Assembly (NCBI GenBank): GCA_947650285.1
Contig: CANTFL010000417.1
Location: 1 to 64,000, forward strand
Source of the DNA: Hyaloperonospora brassicae
Lineage: Eukaryota; Oomycota; Peronosporomycetes; Peronosporales; Peronosporaceae
Length of the DNA stretch: 64,000 nucleotides
Reading direction: 5' to 3'
Made by a program: the position numbers and the translations under genes. The notes beneath the pieces were generated by a model, which saw only the letters and a list, made by a program, of their open reading frames with translations, made no database searches and was not told the DNA's origin. Positions within the stretch are counted from its first letter, which is position 1, and every line of letters begins with the position of its first letter. Shown here piece after piece: positions 23,145 to 33,008 of the stretch.

Positions 23145-23689
23145 GATTGAGCGAGGAAGAATGTTCTGTTTTACCTTATTCATGGTTTGAACGTCAATTG
23201 ACCCTTGAGGCCACACTAACCGTAGTGAAGGTGAAACGTCGAGATTATGGATCCCGAGGTGGCGATACTATGTACAGAGTCAGTATCAGCGAGCGAGGGA
23301 GCAGGTGAACGATATATTACGAGGAGCGAGCCGAGCCCTCGTGCAAGTGCACAACAAATGAGTGTTTGAGCATAAGATTAAACTTGGGGATCAAGTGTGT
23401 CTCGATCTGGACCTGCTGAAAGAAGGATACGTCAGGAAACTGGCTTACCTTTGACATGGACCTTTCCGCCTTCTGGAACTGGTGGGAGACCTCGTAGTTC
23501 TTTTGGGGACCGGGGTACGGAGCATTGGTTGTCTCCGATCGTAAATTTGGTTTAAGCTGAAGAGGACCAAGGAGTTCCCGAATCGCCCAAACCATACGCT
23601 GACGGTGGACCAACCGGACTGGATTGACTTCGACGAATGCTTATTTATAAAAACAGTGGGATCGGGGGGCTTAAGGAAGGCAAATACAA

Positions 23690-23880
23690 AGTTGAATAGA
23701 TCCTAAAAGTCGTACTAGCACGAAAACAAGATACGGACGACAGGGACAAGAACTTATAGTTCGTTGTATGGAATACGAAGGATCATCGTGGATGGATGAA
23801 TTGGACGTAAACTGCGGAGACTTACTGCAAATATTTCAATGCAAGCATTCAAGGCTTAATAGTTTTGAGGCAATGCCAAC
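23690..23880 (+). pseudogene. Chromodomain-like C-terminus
   Basis: One frame reads EYEGSSWMDELDVNCGDLLQ with downstream NSFEAMPTH. The aromatic cage and W-x-x-x-x-D-L-x-C-G pattern fit the C-terminal chromodomain of Gypsy integrases, which is thought to direct insertion to chromatin. Preceding frames are broken. Confidence 0.5.
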
Positions 23881-23890
23881 ACACAAAAAC

Positions 23891-24787
23891 TAGAAATCTG
23901 CTTCAAAGTCTCCAGGAGGGTTTCACTAGTCTCGCGTAAGCAAGAGCTTGGTATCTCAGTGGTGGACCCGGTTACCCATCGTTGGCCCGGATCCCTCCCT
24001 GTTAGACCCTGTCTCTACAAGACAGATCTGGGTCCATCATGAATAGACTTAAGTACCCGAGGCTGACCTAGGTCGGCTGATGACAAGTTAATTATGGTTT
24101 ATCTGGAAATAAAAGAAGAACGACTAAGAAAATGACAAGAAGCGCAGGCAGGATTAACAAAGGAAGGCAAAATGGAAGTAGTTGTATTCAAGGGAATCTA
24201 CCCTGGAAGAAAGAACGAAGTTGCTCGGTAAACGAGTAACTAAGGTGTCTAAAAATACTCCAATCACAAGCGATACTCTGTGAGCCATATCAATGCTGTT
24301 TCGGAGGACCCGAACATCGCTCTCTTTAGCGGCGTGTCCAACAAAGCGGCGGAACTTTAAGCGGAGACCGAAGGCATTAAAACGTCTGCGGAAGTAGTAG
24401 AAGTTATGACTGGAAGTTTAATCTTGGTAGATCGTGTATAAAGCATGCGGCTTGTACGTTTTGCAGAACTCTTGGAAATAGACGTAGAACTTTAGTTGAC
24501 CTATCAAAGGCGAGACACTGTATTGGAGACTGACGACTTCGTAGTCGAACGAGGAATAGACTTGGTGAAGAACGCGGCACCCGAAAGCGTTATTACCTTG
24601 ATTGGTCTCCGACTAGAGATCTGCGACCTCGCCAGAGTATTACGAGCTACCTCTCTGTCGCTGCTTGAGATGTCTCTCGACGTCCTCAGCGTGACCGTAT
24701 ACGAAGCGCTACTATAGGGCCCACATCGGACTGTAAAGAAGGCCGGCTGACCAGACGTAGCAGATCGTAGAGACTTGCATGGCTGTA
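23891..24787. other. Unassigned, probably retroelement-derived
   Basis: A plus-strand frame has ERLRK and GLTKEGKMEVVVFKGI, and later DPNIALFSGVSNKAAEL with stops nearby. It is protein-like but unrecognised. No LTR was found. Confidence 0.3.
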
Positions 24788-25819
24788 CTAGCACACAGGA
24801 CGATGATCGCATGGGTCGCTTGCCGAGGGTGGACGCCGAGTTGGAGCAGGCATCGGCCAGAGACTTCGCCTCCGAAATAGAAACTCTATAGGATCCGATC
24901 GAGAATTCCTGGTTCTATAGCCGTGCTGCTCGAAGAGCATACTAGTACTCGATAAACTCAATCGGCTAACGCAGTCGGTCAATAACTGCTTCCTCACGGT
25001 GAAGACTCTCGCACTGCCGACAAAGGTTGAGGACGATGTCTTACAACTGGCTTTCTAGGCGCTCGATTTGGCCGATCCAGTTGGCCGCGCGAGAATAGAT
25101 GGTCGCTAGTTGGTCGTTGCAAGCTCTGGCACTTAATTCTTCTGATTCAAGGTCGATCGCACATCCAGCGAAGCTGGGTGACCTTCGGCGGGACTTGTTC
25201 AGAAGCATCAAGAGGGTCGACAAGAGCGGCCAAAGGGCTCGCTCGAATACGAGAGAACGACGTATCGAAAGAAGCCGGTGTGAAAGGGTAGGCCGTGTCT
25301 GGAGACTCCGATGCCGTGGAGACTATCGATGTGGTCACTGTGGTCGTGTAGTTGACCACATGACGCCATGGAGGCGACCTGTCCACTTTTACACGGAATG
25401 GGAGGCTAAGGACGCAGAGGTGCCCGGGTTTGGGCACTTCCTTTCCACCCAGGAAGTTTCACTTACGGTAGTTAAGTCACAGATATCTGCGATCAGTAAC
25501 TTACAGGGTTTGCGACTCCGTGGCGTACCTTTTGCACGATTAATTCCAATTGTCTACTGCGATGTGACCCATTTAAGAGCCCAGTCGGTGACAGGGCTGT
25601 GCATTCGACCGAGCCGGAAAGGAGCTGTCCATCTGCTGGGATTGAAATTCGTAACGTCCCGGTCAGAACCGCCGAGGCCATCCCACTGCACCGCCCTGAT
25701 CGGTGAGGTCTCCGGGTCTGGGGCGCTGAGGGGCGGCACAATTGGCAACCGGCAGCAACCATCTCATTTCCGGGTCGGGATGAAGTGACCGGAGACGCAG
25801 GGGCGACCGAACCTACCAC
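24788..25819 (-). pseudogene. Decayed Gag-like protein with coiled coil
   Basis: Minus-strand blocks in order: 25493-25819 and 25554-25748 (proline- and tryptophan-containing N-terminal region, e.g. TSPIRAVQWDGLGGSDRDVT), 25147-25437 (serine/alanine/proline-rich linker), 25041-25223 (RACNDQLATIYSRAANWIGQ followed by IERLESQL) and a continuation of charged heptads to about 24788. The pattern of an ordered start, a low-complexity linker and a coiled coil resembles oomycete Gypsy Gag. No zinc knuckle or pol follows, because the region downstream is the plus-strand Gypsy pol. The assignment is tentative. Confidence 0.35.
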
Positions 25820-27891
25820 ACCATCGGACAGGTGGACCAGATATACCGTGGGGTGCGATACCTTTGCGGTAGTCGGGTGTTTCCACCCGGGTAAAAATAG
25901 CTATAGGGACACGAGTTAAGCTAAGCTCACAATACATGGAATAATCAAGAATAACTTACGAGATTTGTGTGGAGAAGGTCAACTCGTACTCCAAACCGCT
26001 GTACGGCTAAGCAAGAATAGGAGGCGGCTGTGGTGAAGTGCTTTCAAAAACTAAAAGATCTAGAGGTGGGCAAAATGAAGGGACAAGGGGCAACCCTCAT
26101 GGAAGTATTGTCCGAGGAATAAGGAGCCTTTAAAGTGGTTGAGCCTTCATGGGGGAGTAGGCCGCAGGTCAAATCAAGAGGAAGACAGTTTCCAAGCTTT
26201 CTGTACAACGTTACTGACAGAAGATTACCGCGGTCTCTCATCGTTCGACCTGATCCTCGCAATGGTAGACTTGGTTCCTTATCGGTAGACCATCGTCTCT
26301 TACTGGTCGTCCCGGTCCTCATCGGTAGGCTTGGGCCACTCGCCGGTATACCCGGTCCCTAAAGACCTGCTACTCCTGACCCGTTCCTTTAAGATTCAGT
26401 GCACGGGCAAATGATAGAGTGAAGAAGTTGAAGGATAGGAACATATCGTATACTACTCGATTTGCGATGTACGTCGCACTTCGTCGTCGTGCCTAAAGGT
26501 ATAACTTGTTTAGTCTGACCGCCTGTTCCGGGGAAGGGATACACTTTGCCCCCCCCTTAAAGATGGTTAAGCGGCGACACTAATTGCAAGTAGACCCCAA
26601 AAGTAATCAGCCTGTGGGCTTGTCGAGTAGCAACCCTACCCTCAATACCCGTTATAGGAATCGGCCTCCCAACCTATTGGTTAGGGAGCACGGTAAAGGC
26701 TAGGAGGTTCACATCCCTGTGATTACACGAAAGACCAGGAGCGACAAGCTACCTGAAGGAGTTGTTCATAAGCCCACTCTCGACCGAGTCGATCGGTGGT
26801 CACCTACTGGCACATCGAGTGAAGCATATCCACTTGCGGCCCAAGGTCTGCCTCTTCCAAGGCTAACACATCTAATTGTCCGCCCGAGTCTACCGAAGAG
26901 TTCATCTCGCAAGACGACGGGTGCACAAGGAGAGTCAAGATCTATCCGTGGCATCGGGCTGCCCCCCCCCGTAAGTTGGCAGTCCGGCACAGTGAGTGTT
27001 ATATGGTCTAATCAGGCAGATTTGAGGCCCCACTCCACCATATAGGTGTGATAATAATGATCTCGTCCAGCACGTCTGACTTGATTATGCACAATGAAGC
27101 TACCCATGGCTTTCATATATTAAATGCAACGAAGTGCTTTTCGTTAGTTCTTTGACATGTGATCAGTATCAAGTGCAAATAATTGAGTGCATGTGATTTA
27201 TTGAGATGCCAGATTTTGGCGCCGATATAGAACAACTCGCATTGTAGATGTACAACAAATTGAGGTCGAGCACGTAGTATTACCCAGATCATAACAGTTC
27301 CTGGTGGTCAGTTCTACTTTCTTACATATTAAATACATGTATTTTTTGGATAATCGCACGTATCATAATTCAGGGCGCTCGTAATTTAGTGACCCGATCA
27401 AACCATCAATTTCGTTGCTGCTTGATATTGACCGATAATCAGTGTAAAAGGCTCACAGTTGTACGCCACGCATAGACCTCGTTACCAGAAGAGGCAAAGC
27501 TTCTGTATATTTGGACGTCGGGAAAGATCAACAACGGTTACGTACAATGTTTTTTTAAAGATCGTTATTTCATCCTCCATGTAGGTCAGCTTAATCTTAT
27601 GATAAAATATATGTCTTAGGATTTTGTACTTCCAACTTTCTTGTTGGGATTCTAGCCTCAATTATCTTTATTCAGTTGAATTTTTGCTATCCACGGGCAG
27701 GCAATTCAAAGGTCTGGGTCACCTGTAGCATGACGGCATCTCGTCAAGAGAGTTCATAATGAAAATGTGAAATTAGACTCCTCATATCGGTCGTTGCAGC
27801 ATCAGACTCTTTGTAAAATCACTCGATTACTACCAACGACCTGCCTACGTTTCTTCCGTAATGTAGAATACTACCTAAGGTGACATAGGTC
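25820..27891. other. No recognised gene; becomes AT-rich towards the Copia element
   Basis: Short frames only. A loose GGTAGAC/GGTAGGC-type repetition occurs at about 26266-26345. No LTR or inverted repeat was identified. Confidence 0.35.
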
Positions 27892-27896
27892 TATCT
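27892..27896. repeat. Target-site duplication TATCT (left)
   Basis: TATCT here and at 32700-32704 directly flank Copia copy A, which confirms its exact ends. Confidence 0.9.
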
Positions 27897-28150
27897 TGTT
27901 ATGTCGAAGGAAAATTGGAAAGTGTATTGAATTAGTTTTCCTATGAACTTACTCGTCGTGTTATCTTCTTCTACCTTGTAGCTTTCCCTGATCTTGATGG
28001 ATTCTAGAACATACACTCAAGGTAGTTCTAGAATCATCAGACTGCACGTGAACCGTTTACACCCTGTCGTATCATCGCTGTCTTGTCACTTGTGCGTAGC
28101 AAATCACAGTTGGCTTTGTTGACCGTGCATTGACAGTGCACACATCAACA
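27897..28150 (-). repeat. Copia A 3' LTR
   Basis: A 254-bp repeat with TGTT...AACA ends, nearly identical to 32446-32699 and to both LTRs of copy B (reverse orientation). It contains two TTCTAGAA boxes within an 11-bp inverted repeat (arms 28000-28010 and 28025-28035). Confidence 0.95.
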
Positions 28151-28157
28151 CTCCCAC

Positions 28158-31100
28158 TCACTGTTGATGCTCGGGTCCATCACGTACCTTGATGTCCATT
28201 CCGGCACGGAGGTACTGGAATCGCTTGGTGCCGAGTGCCTTCGTTAGTATGTCGGCAAGTTGATGTTCCGTCTCCTTGTAGATCACCTTTATATCACCGG
28301 CCAGAACTTTCTCTCGGACAAAGTGGTGACGTATGTCTACGTGTTTAGTCCGCGCATGGTATCCTGGGTTTGTTGCGAGAGCAATGGCTCCTTGATTATC
28401 CTCGTAGATGACAGTAGGATTCTTCTGCTCGAATCCGAGGTCAGCCATTAACATCCTTGCCCATAGTATGTCTTGAGTGCACATGCTTAGCGCCATGTAT
28501 TCAGCCTCAGAAGTACTCAATGCAACGGTGCGTTGGTACTTAGACTTAAATATAACAGGGCCTCCATTAAGCACCAGCAAAACACCAGATACCGATCGAC
28601 GGTCGTCCAAGCTGTTTCCCCAATCGGCGTCACTATAAGCTGTTAGTTGTTGCTGTAGTTTGTCAACACTGTAGTGTAATCCAAAACCACTCGTCGAGCG
28701 GAGGTATCTTAGCACTTTGATCAGTGCCTTCCAGTGTTGTGAGCCAGGGTTTTCTGCAAATCGTCCAAGTTGGCTCACAGGAAATGCTGCGTCTGGTCTG
28801 GTCGTGGTCACTATAAACAGCAGTCGTCCCAGCAATTGGCGGTACGGTGTGCGACTCATGGCTTGTCTTTCGACATCGGACTTTGGACTGTTTGCGCTGG
28901 ACAGTTTCATGCTCTGATCACATGGGTTACCAGTTGGTCGGGCTTGAGTCTGTCCAAACATGTCTGCAGTCTCCTCGATGTATCTTTGTTGCGAAATAAA
29001 CATCTCACGCTTCTTTCGGTCGTACATAACTTCCATTCCAAGCAAGTGCTTCACTGGACCAAGGTCTTTGGTTTGAAACCGCTGAGAGATTTGTTCTTTC
29101 ACCTTGCGTACCGTGGTTGCTTCTTTTGCAGCCACAATCATATCATCAACGTATAAGCACACGTACGTCCAGCCTTCACCATCCTTTATCTTGTATATGC
29201 ATCGATCAGCACCGCACGCGACAAATCCCATCTCCAGTAATGCATTGTGAATCGTCTTATTCCAGGCATTTGCAGCCTGCTTAAGTCCGTAAAGCGCGCG
29301 ATTCAATTTAAGTACAAACTCGCTGCCAATTTTCATCCCTTTGGGTGGTAACAAGTATACTTCTTCTTGTAGGTCGGCATTCAGGTAGGCCGTATTAACA
29401 TCAAGCTGGTCGATCACATATCCTGCTGCGCAGCAAATCGACAATAGCATCCTGATGGAGTTCATACTGGCGACAGCCGCGTACGTCTCGAAAAAGTTGA
29501 TACCATATTGTTGCAGGAATCCGAGCGCCACAAGTCGTGCTTTGTATCGACCATCACTCTTTTTAGCCCATACCCACTTCGATCCAATTGGTTTCATTCC
29601 AGGCTTGCGTACAATTGGTGTCCACGTCTTGTTACGCTCATGAGCCGCAAATTCATTCTCAATAGCTTTAATCCATTGGTATCTGTCAGGTCCATTCACT
29701 GCCTCCGCATAAGAGCCAGGTAAATCACGAGCTATCATGGCAACTTCTGCTATCAATGCCACATCGCTGTTTATTCGCGATCGCTTGGAAGGAGGTTCGT
29801 CATCTTCACTCCCACTGGCTTCATGGTTTTCATTGTATGGCACAATGCTGTTTTCTGTTGTGGTACTAGTGTTATTGTCTTCCAACAAGAGCTGAACAGG
29901 TTGCTCAATTGGTAGCATTTCATCAACACCTCCTCGTGGTCCGGATTCACTTCTCCCACTGGCATCGTCGGTAAGAACACGATACTGATGCTCGCGACCG
30001 GAACGACGCTTAAGTTGTGGACGGAACACCATCGCTCCAGAGTCGTGCGGATTGTGTAATTCGAGTTCTTGGTGACGAGGTCCTTGTTGAATTACTTGGG
30101 AAGTGTGTTGATGTTGTTCGTTGTTCATATTTCTTGCAAGATAACGATTGCTTGTCTCACTCGAAGGTGTGTTACTGATGTCATTGTCAGAACTCGGTAC
30201 TTCCATCTCCACATCTTCGACAATTTCGTGCTCTTCCATTTCAACATCTTCATCACCATCTTGTTGCAAGTTACTTGGTTGATCTCCATCATCGTCATCT
30301 TGTCGTATTATTATCATCTTCGGGTGTGGTACAACCGGATTGTCTTCGTAAATGTTACTAACTTCACGTTCATCTAACGCGATCGAACGACTGATCTTGA
30401 TCGTACCAGTCTCCAGATCAAGCACCCTGTAACCCTTGGTGTGTCTTGCATATCCTAACAGCATGCAGCGAAACCCTTTCGCGTCGAATTTCGTGCGCTT
30501 TGAGTCATCGATATGTGCGTATCCAAGTGAACCAAATACACGTAGGTGAGAAATTTCGGGCTTCGTCTTAAAGCACAGTTCAAAAGGAGTCTTCTCCTCG
30601 TGATTGCAGTTCGTGGTTCTGTTAAGTAAATACACCGCCGTATTCACAGCTTCGGCCCACCACTTCTTTGCCACCCGCTTGTAATGCATCATGCTTCTGG
30701 CCGTCTCAACAATCGTACGGTTCATCCGTTCAGCAACACCGTTTTGTTGAGGACTGTAGGGTACTGTCTTCTGATGGATGATGCCGTGTTTCTTGCAGTA
30801 CGAAGCAAACCTCTTGTTTTTGTATTCACCGCCATTGTCAGTACGTATGGCCTTAATACGAAATCCACACTGCTGCTCCATCTCGGTCCGAAATTCAATG
30901 AACTTCGACAGTACTTCACTCTTGGACTTCAGAAAATATACAGTCACTAATCTTGAAAAATCGTCCACGAGAGACAATACGTATCGTGACCCACCAGGAG
31001 TTGGGTTCTTCATAGGGCCCATGACGTCAGAGTGAATAAGCTGCAGTGGCTGCGTTGTCTTTGTCTTCGACTCTTGTGGAAAACTCGCGACACACAGTTT

Positions 31101-32399
31101 CCCTTGTAGACACCCTCCACACAAATTCTTGTTCGTGTCAGGTACTACATTCGGTAGTCCTTCCGTAGCCTCCTTTGTCTTTTTAAACTTGTTGTGGCTA
31201 ATGTGACCCATTCGTGCATGCCACAGCTCCCACTTGTTACCAGCGTCTTCATGTTCTACCAACATCGCGTGCTCATACTCCACATCAAGAGTGTACACGC
31301 TTCTCATGCGCTTCGCAGAAATCATCAACACATTATCCTTGTAGATACCGCAGTATTTTTCACCGAATCGAACGTTGTACCCACGCTGGACGATCTTGGG
31401 CACCGCTAGTAGTCGTCTGTCCAGCGTTGGAATGTGCAATACTTCATTCACAGTCACTGCTGTACCATTCGTACAGCGAAATCGAATGCTTCCTCGTCCA
31501 ATTGCATTCATGACCGCACCATCGGCAACGCGAACTTGAATGGCTTCTCTCAATTTCTCGTACTCAAAGAAATCTTCTTCGGCTGGGGTCATATGTGACG
31601 AGGCGCCGCTGTCCAACAACCATCCTTTTTTTAATCCGTTTGTGGCCGTGAATGCCATTTCATTTCCATCATTCTTGGTGGCAGATCGGCACTCAAACTG
31701 CTTGTGTCCGATCTTGTTACAGCGGTGACACTTCCCACGAAACGGCTGTTTCTTCTTCCAGCTCTTTTCTGCACCACGTTGTTTGCGCATTCCACGACCA
31801 CGATCCTGTTTATGGCCTCCACGACCAACGCGGAAAGCTCCTTCGGAGACCTCTTGCTGCTGCTTCTTCTTGTGTTCCTTCAACAGCTTTTCTTTCACAT
31901 CCACCATCGTCACACCCATGGAATTCTCAATGATGGACACAATCATCTCGTACTCTGCCGGTAAGCTACTCAGCAGAACTGTCATCTGGCGTGCGTCGTC
32001 CATGGTATCGCCCACCGCCTCCATACTCAAAACAAGTTCATCGAAACGGTCGAGGTGGCTCACCATGTCGCCTCCCTCATCCATACGAAATTCGTGCAAT
32101 CGACGTGTCAGTGCCACTCGATTCTGAAGGTTTGTCTTGTTGTAGTAGTCGCGTAGTGTTTCCCATGCTTCCTTCGCAGTGCGAGCATGTCGGATCTTCG
32201 TCTGATGCTTTACTTCGATCCCTTGAGCAATAATAGCAAACGCCTTCATGTCCTTGACCTTCCAATCCTCCGTCATCTCCTGCTCCGACTTCACTTCCAA
32301 GATGTGCTCTAGCAGGCCCTTCCTCGCAAGTGTCATCTTCATATTGAATTCCCAATGGAAGTAGTTGTCTGTTCCAAGCAGGTCATCGGGTTTCTTCAT
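28158..32399 (-). CDS. Copia Gag-Pol polyprotein, full length
   Basis: This 1,413-residue single frame starts at ATG 32397-32399, about 50 bp inside the 5' LTR, and ends 8 bp before the 3' LTR. Domains in order: UBN2-type Gag (about 10-200), zinc knuckle KCHRCNKIGHKQFEC (about 223-237), aspartic protease WLLDSGASSHMT (about 260), pre-integrase H-H-C-C (WHARMGHISHNKF ... CGGCLQGKL, about 393-435), integrase D-D-E core (HSDVMGP; RTDNGGE; PYSPQQNGVAERMNRT), an acidic linker, reverse transcriptase with VCLYVDDMIVAAKE (YVDD box), and RNase H (AYSDADWG; STSEAEYMAL; EDNQGAIALA). All catalytic residues I can check are present. It would make virus-like particles and cDNA. Nothing is missing, so it is potentially autonomous. 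Confidence 0.97.
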   Translation of the reverse strand: MKKPDDLLGTDNYFHWEFNMKMTLARKGLLEHILEVKSEQEMTEDWKVKDMKAFAIIAQGIEVKHQTKIRHARTAKEAWETLRDYYNKTNLQNRVALTRRLHEFRMDEGGDMVSHLDRFDELVLSMEAVGDTMDDARQMTVLLSSLPAEYEMIVSIIENSMGVTMVDVKEKLLKEHKKKQQQEVSEGAFRVGRGGHKQDRGRGMRKQRGAEKSWKKKQPFRGKCHRCNKIGHKQFECRSATKNDGNEMAFTATNGLKKGWLLDSGASSHMTPAEEDFFEYEKLREAIQVRVADGAVMNAIGRGSIRFRCTNGTAVTVNEVLHIPTLDRRLLAVPKIVQRGYNVRFGEKYCGIYKDNVLMISAKRMRSVYTLDVEYEHAMLVEHEDAGNKWELWHARMGHISHNKFKKTKEATEGLPNVVPDTNKNLCGGCLQGKLCVASFPQESKTKTTQPLQLIHSDVMGPMKNPTPGGSRYVLSLVDDFSRLVTVYFLKSKSEVLSKFIEFRTEMEQQCGFRIKAIRTDNGGEYKNKRFASYCKKHGIIHQKTVPYSPQQNGVAERMNRTIVETARSMMHYKRVAKKWWAEAVNTAVYLLNRTTNCNHEEKTPFELCFKTKPEISHLRVFGSLGYAHIDDSKRTKFDAKGFRCMLLGYARHTKGYRVLDLETGTIKISRSIALDEREVSNIYEDNPVVPHPKMIIIRQDDDDGDQPSNLQQDGDEDVEMEEHEIVEDVEMEVPSSDNDISNTPSSETSNRYLARNMNNEQHQHTSQVIQQGPRHQELELHNPHDSGAMVFRPQLKRRSGREHQYRVLTDDASGRSESGPRGGVDEMLPIEQPVQLLLEDNNTSTTTENSIVPYNENHEASGSEDDEPPSKRSRINSDVALIAEVAMIARDLPGSYAEAVNGPDRYQWIKAIENEFAAHERNKTWTPIVRKPGMKPIGSKWVWAKKSDGRYKARLVALGFLQQYGINFFETYAAVASMNSIRMLLSICCAAGYVIDQLDVNTAYLNADLQEEVYLLPPKGMKIGSEFVLKLNRALYGLKQAANAWNKTIHNALLEMGFVACGADRCIYKIKDGEGWTYVCLYVDDMIVAAKEATTVRKVKEQISQRFQTKDLGPVKHLLGMEVMYDRKKREMFISQQRYIEETADMFGQTQARPTGNPCDQSMKLSSANSPKSDVERQAMSRTPYRQLLGRLLFIVTTTRPDAAFPVSQLGRFAENPGSQHWKALIKVLRYLRSTSGFGLHYSVDKLQQQLTAYSDADWGNSLDDRRSVSGVLLVLNGGPVIFKSKYQRTVALSTSEAEYMALSMCTQDILWARMLMADLGFEQKNPTVIYEDNQGAIALATNPGYHARTKHVDIRHHFVREKVLAGDIKVIYKETEHQLADILTKALGTKRFQYLRAGMDIKVRDGPEHQQ

Positions 32400-32433
32400 C
32401 GTACTGGCTTCTGGCAGAGGTCCTTAAGCTTTT

Positions 32434-32445
32434 GGGCTCATAACC
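32434..32445 (-). other. Primer binding site, half tRNA-iMet type (copy A)
   Basis: On the plus strand GGGCTCATAACC abuts the 5' LTR. This is the anticodon stem-loop of eukaryotic initiator tRNA-Met (CAT anticodon), so the minus strand is complementary to an internal tRNA stretch. Drosophila copia is known to use such a half-tRNA primer. Confidence 0.75.
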
Positions 32446-32699
32446 TGTTATGTCGAAGGAAAATTGGAAAGTGTATTGAATTAGTTTTCCTATGAACTTA
32501 CTCGTCGTGTTATCTTCTTCTACCTTGTAGCTTTCCCTGATCTTGATGGATTCTAGAACATACACTCAAGGTAGTTCTAGAATCATCAGACTGCACGTGA
32601 ACCGTTTACACCCTGTCGTATCATCGCTGTCTTGTCACTTGTGCGTAGCAAATCACAGTTGGCTTTGTTGACCGTGCATTGACAGTGCACACATTAACA
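32446..32699 (-). repeat. Copia A 5' LTR
   Basis: 254 bp. The one difference by eye from the 3' LTR is near the outer end (TGTTAATG here, TGTTGATG in the other copies, on the minus strand). TTCTAGAA boxes lie in arms 32549-32559 and 32574-32584. Confidence 0.95.
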
Positions 32700-32704
32700 T
32701 ATCT
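32700..32704. repeat. Target-site duplication TATCT (right)
   Basis: Partner of 27892-27896. Confidence 0.9.
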
Positions 32705-32999
32705 ATATTGCGTTTTAAAGCTTAATCGAAAGAATTGCACTTTGGAACGTGTGTCAGATACTCCTGGCCTGAAGTATAATGTTAACACAAATATATACCG
32801 ATGTTGCGCATAGAATCAAATACTTAATATCGAGGCATGTAGAATAATTTAAAATCCATATCAGATCAACTTCACCACTTCCAATTGGATGTCTTCCACT
32901 AATGTACCACTTCAAGTTTCCATTATGTCGTCCAGGGTTATGTAAACATTACTTGTATCATTCAAAAATGCACGAAATCAATATCGCCGGCAAGCATAA

Positions 33000-33008
33000 T
33001 AATTACTA
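33000..33008. repeat. 9-bp target duplication TAATTACTA (left)
   Basis: Same nine bases at 34120-34128. They lie just outside the GGCCACG inverted ends. Confidence 0.7.

Larger units (their letters stand above)
20465..23890 (+). mobile_element. Degenerate Gypsy pol with dual RNase H and chromodomain
   Basis: On the plus strand, reading across many stops and frameshifts, I can follow reverse transcriptase (20465-20960), a Gypsy RNase H (about 21175-21620), a second RNase H-like domain (about 21720-22080), integrase (22740-23144 and flanks), the integrase C-terminus (about 23270-23560) and a chromodomain-like end (about 23690-23880). No LTRs were recognised and gag is not visible upstream. An extra archaeal-type RNase H between the Gypsy RNase H and integrase is a published feature of one oomycete LTR-retrotransposon group, which this resembles. 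Confidence 0.65.
27897..32699 (-). mobile_element. Intact Ty1/Copia retrotransposon (copy A)
   Basis: Length is 4,803 bp with 254-bp LTRs at 27897-28150 and 32446-32699, which differ at one base by eye. The five-base target duplication TATCT is perfect (27892-27896 and 32700-32704). The primer site beside the 5' LTR (32434-32445 region) equals the anticodon arm of initiator tRNA-Met rather than its 3' end. One open 1,413-codon Gag-Pol fills the interior. The near-identical LTRs indicate a young insertion. Copy B at 37442-42244 is the same length and almost the same sequence in the opposite direction. Confidence 0.97.

Noticed and set aside
25099..25788. 229-codon plus-strand frame
   Set aside because: It is Arg/Ser-rich without domains and antisense to a more protein-like, coiled-coil-bearing minus-strand series. 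Judged a shadow, though not certain.
28260..32233. Numerous plus-strand frames across Copia A (and minus-strand ones across Copia B)
   Set aside because: They are identical in both copies because they are antisense shadows of the same Gag-Pol. None has a domain.
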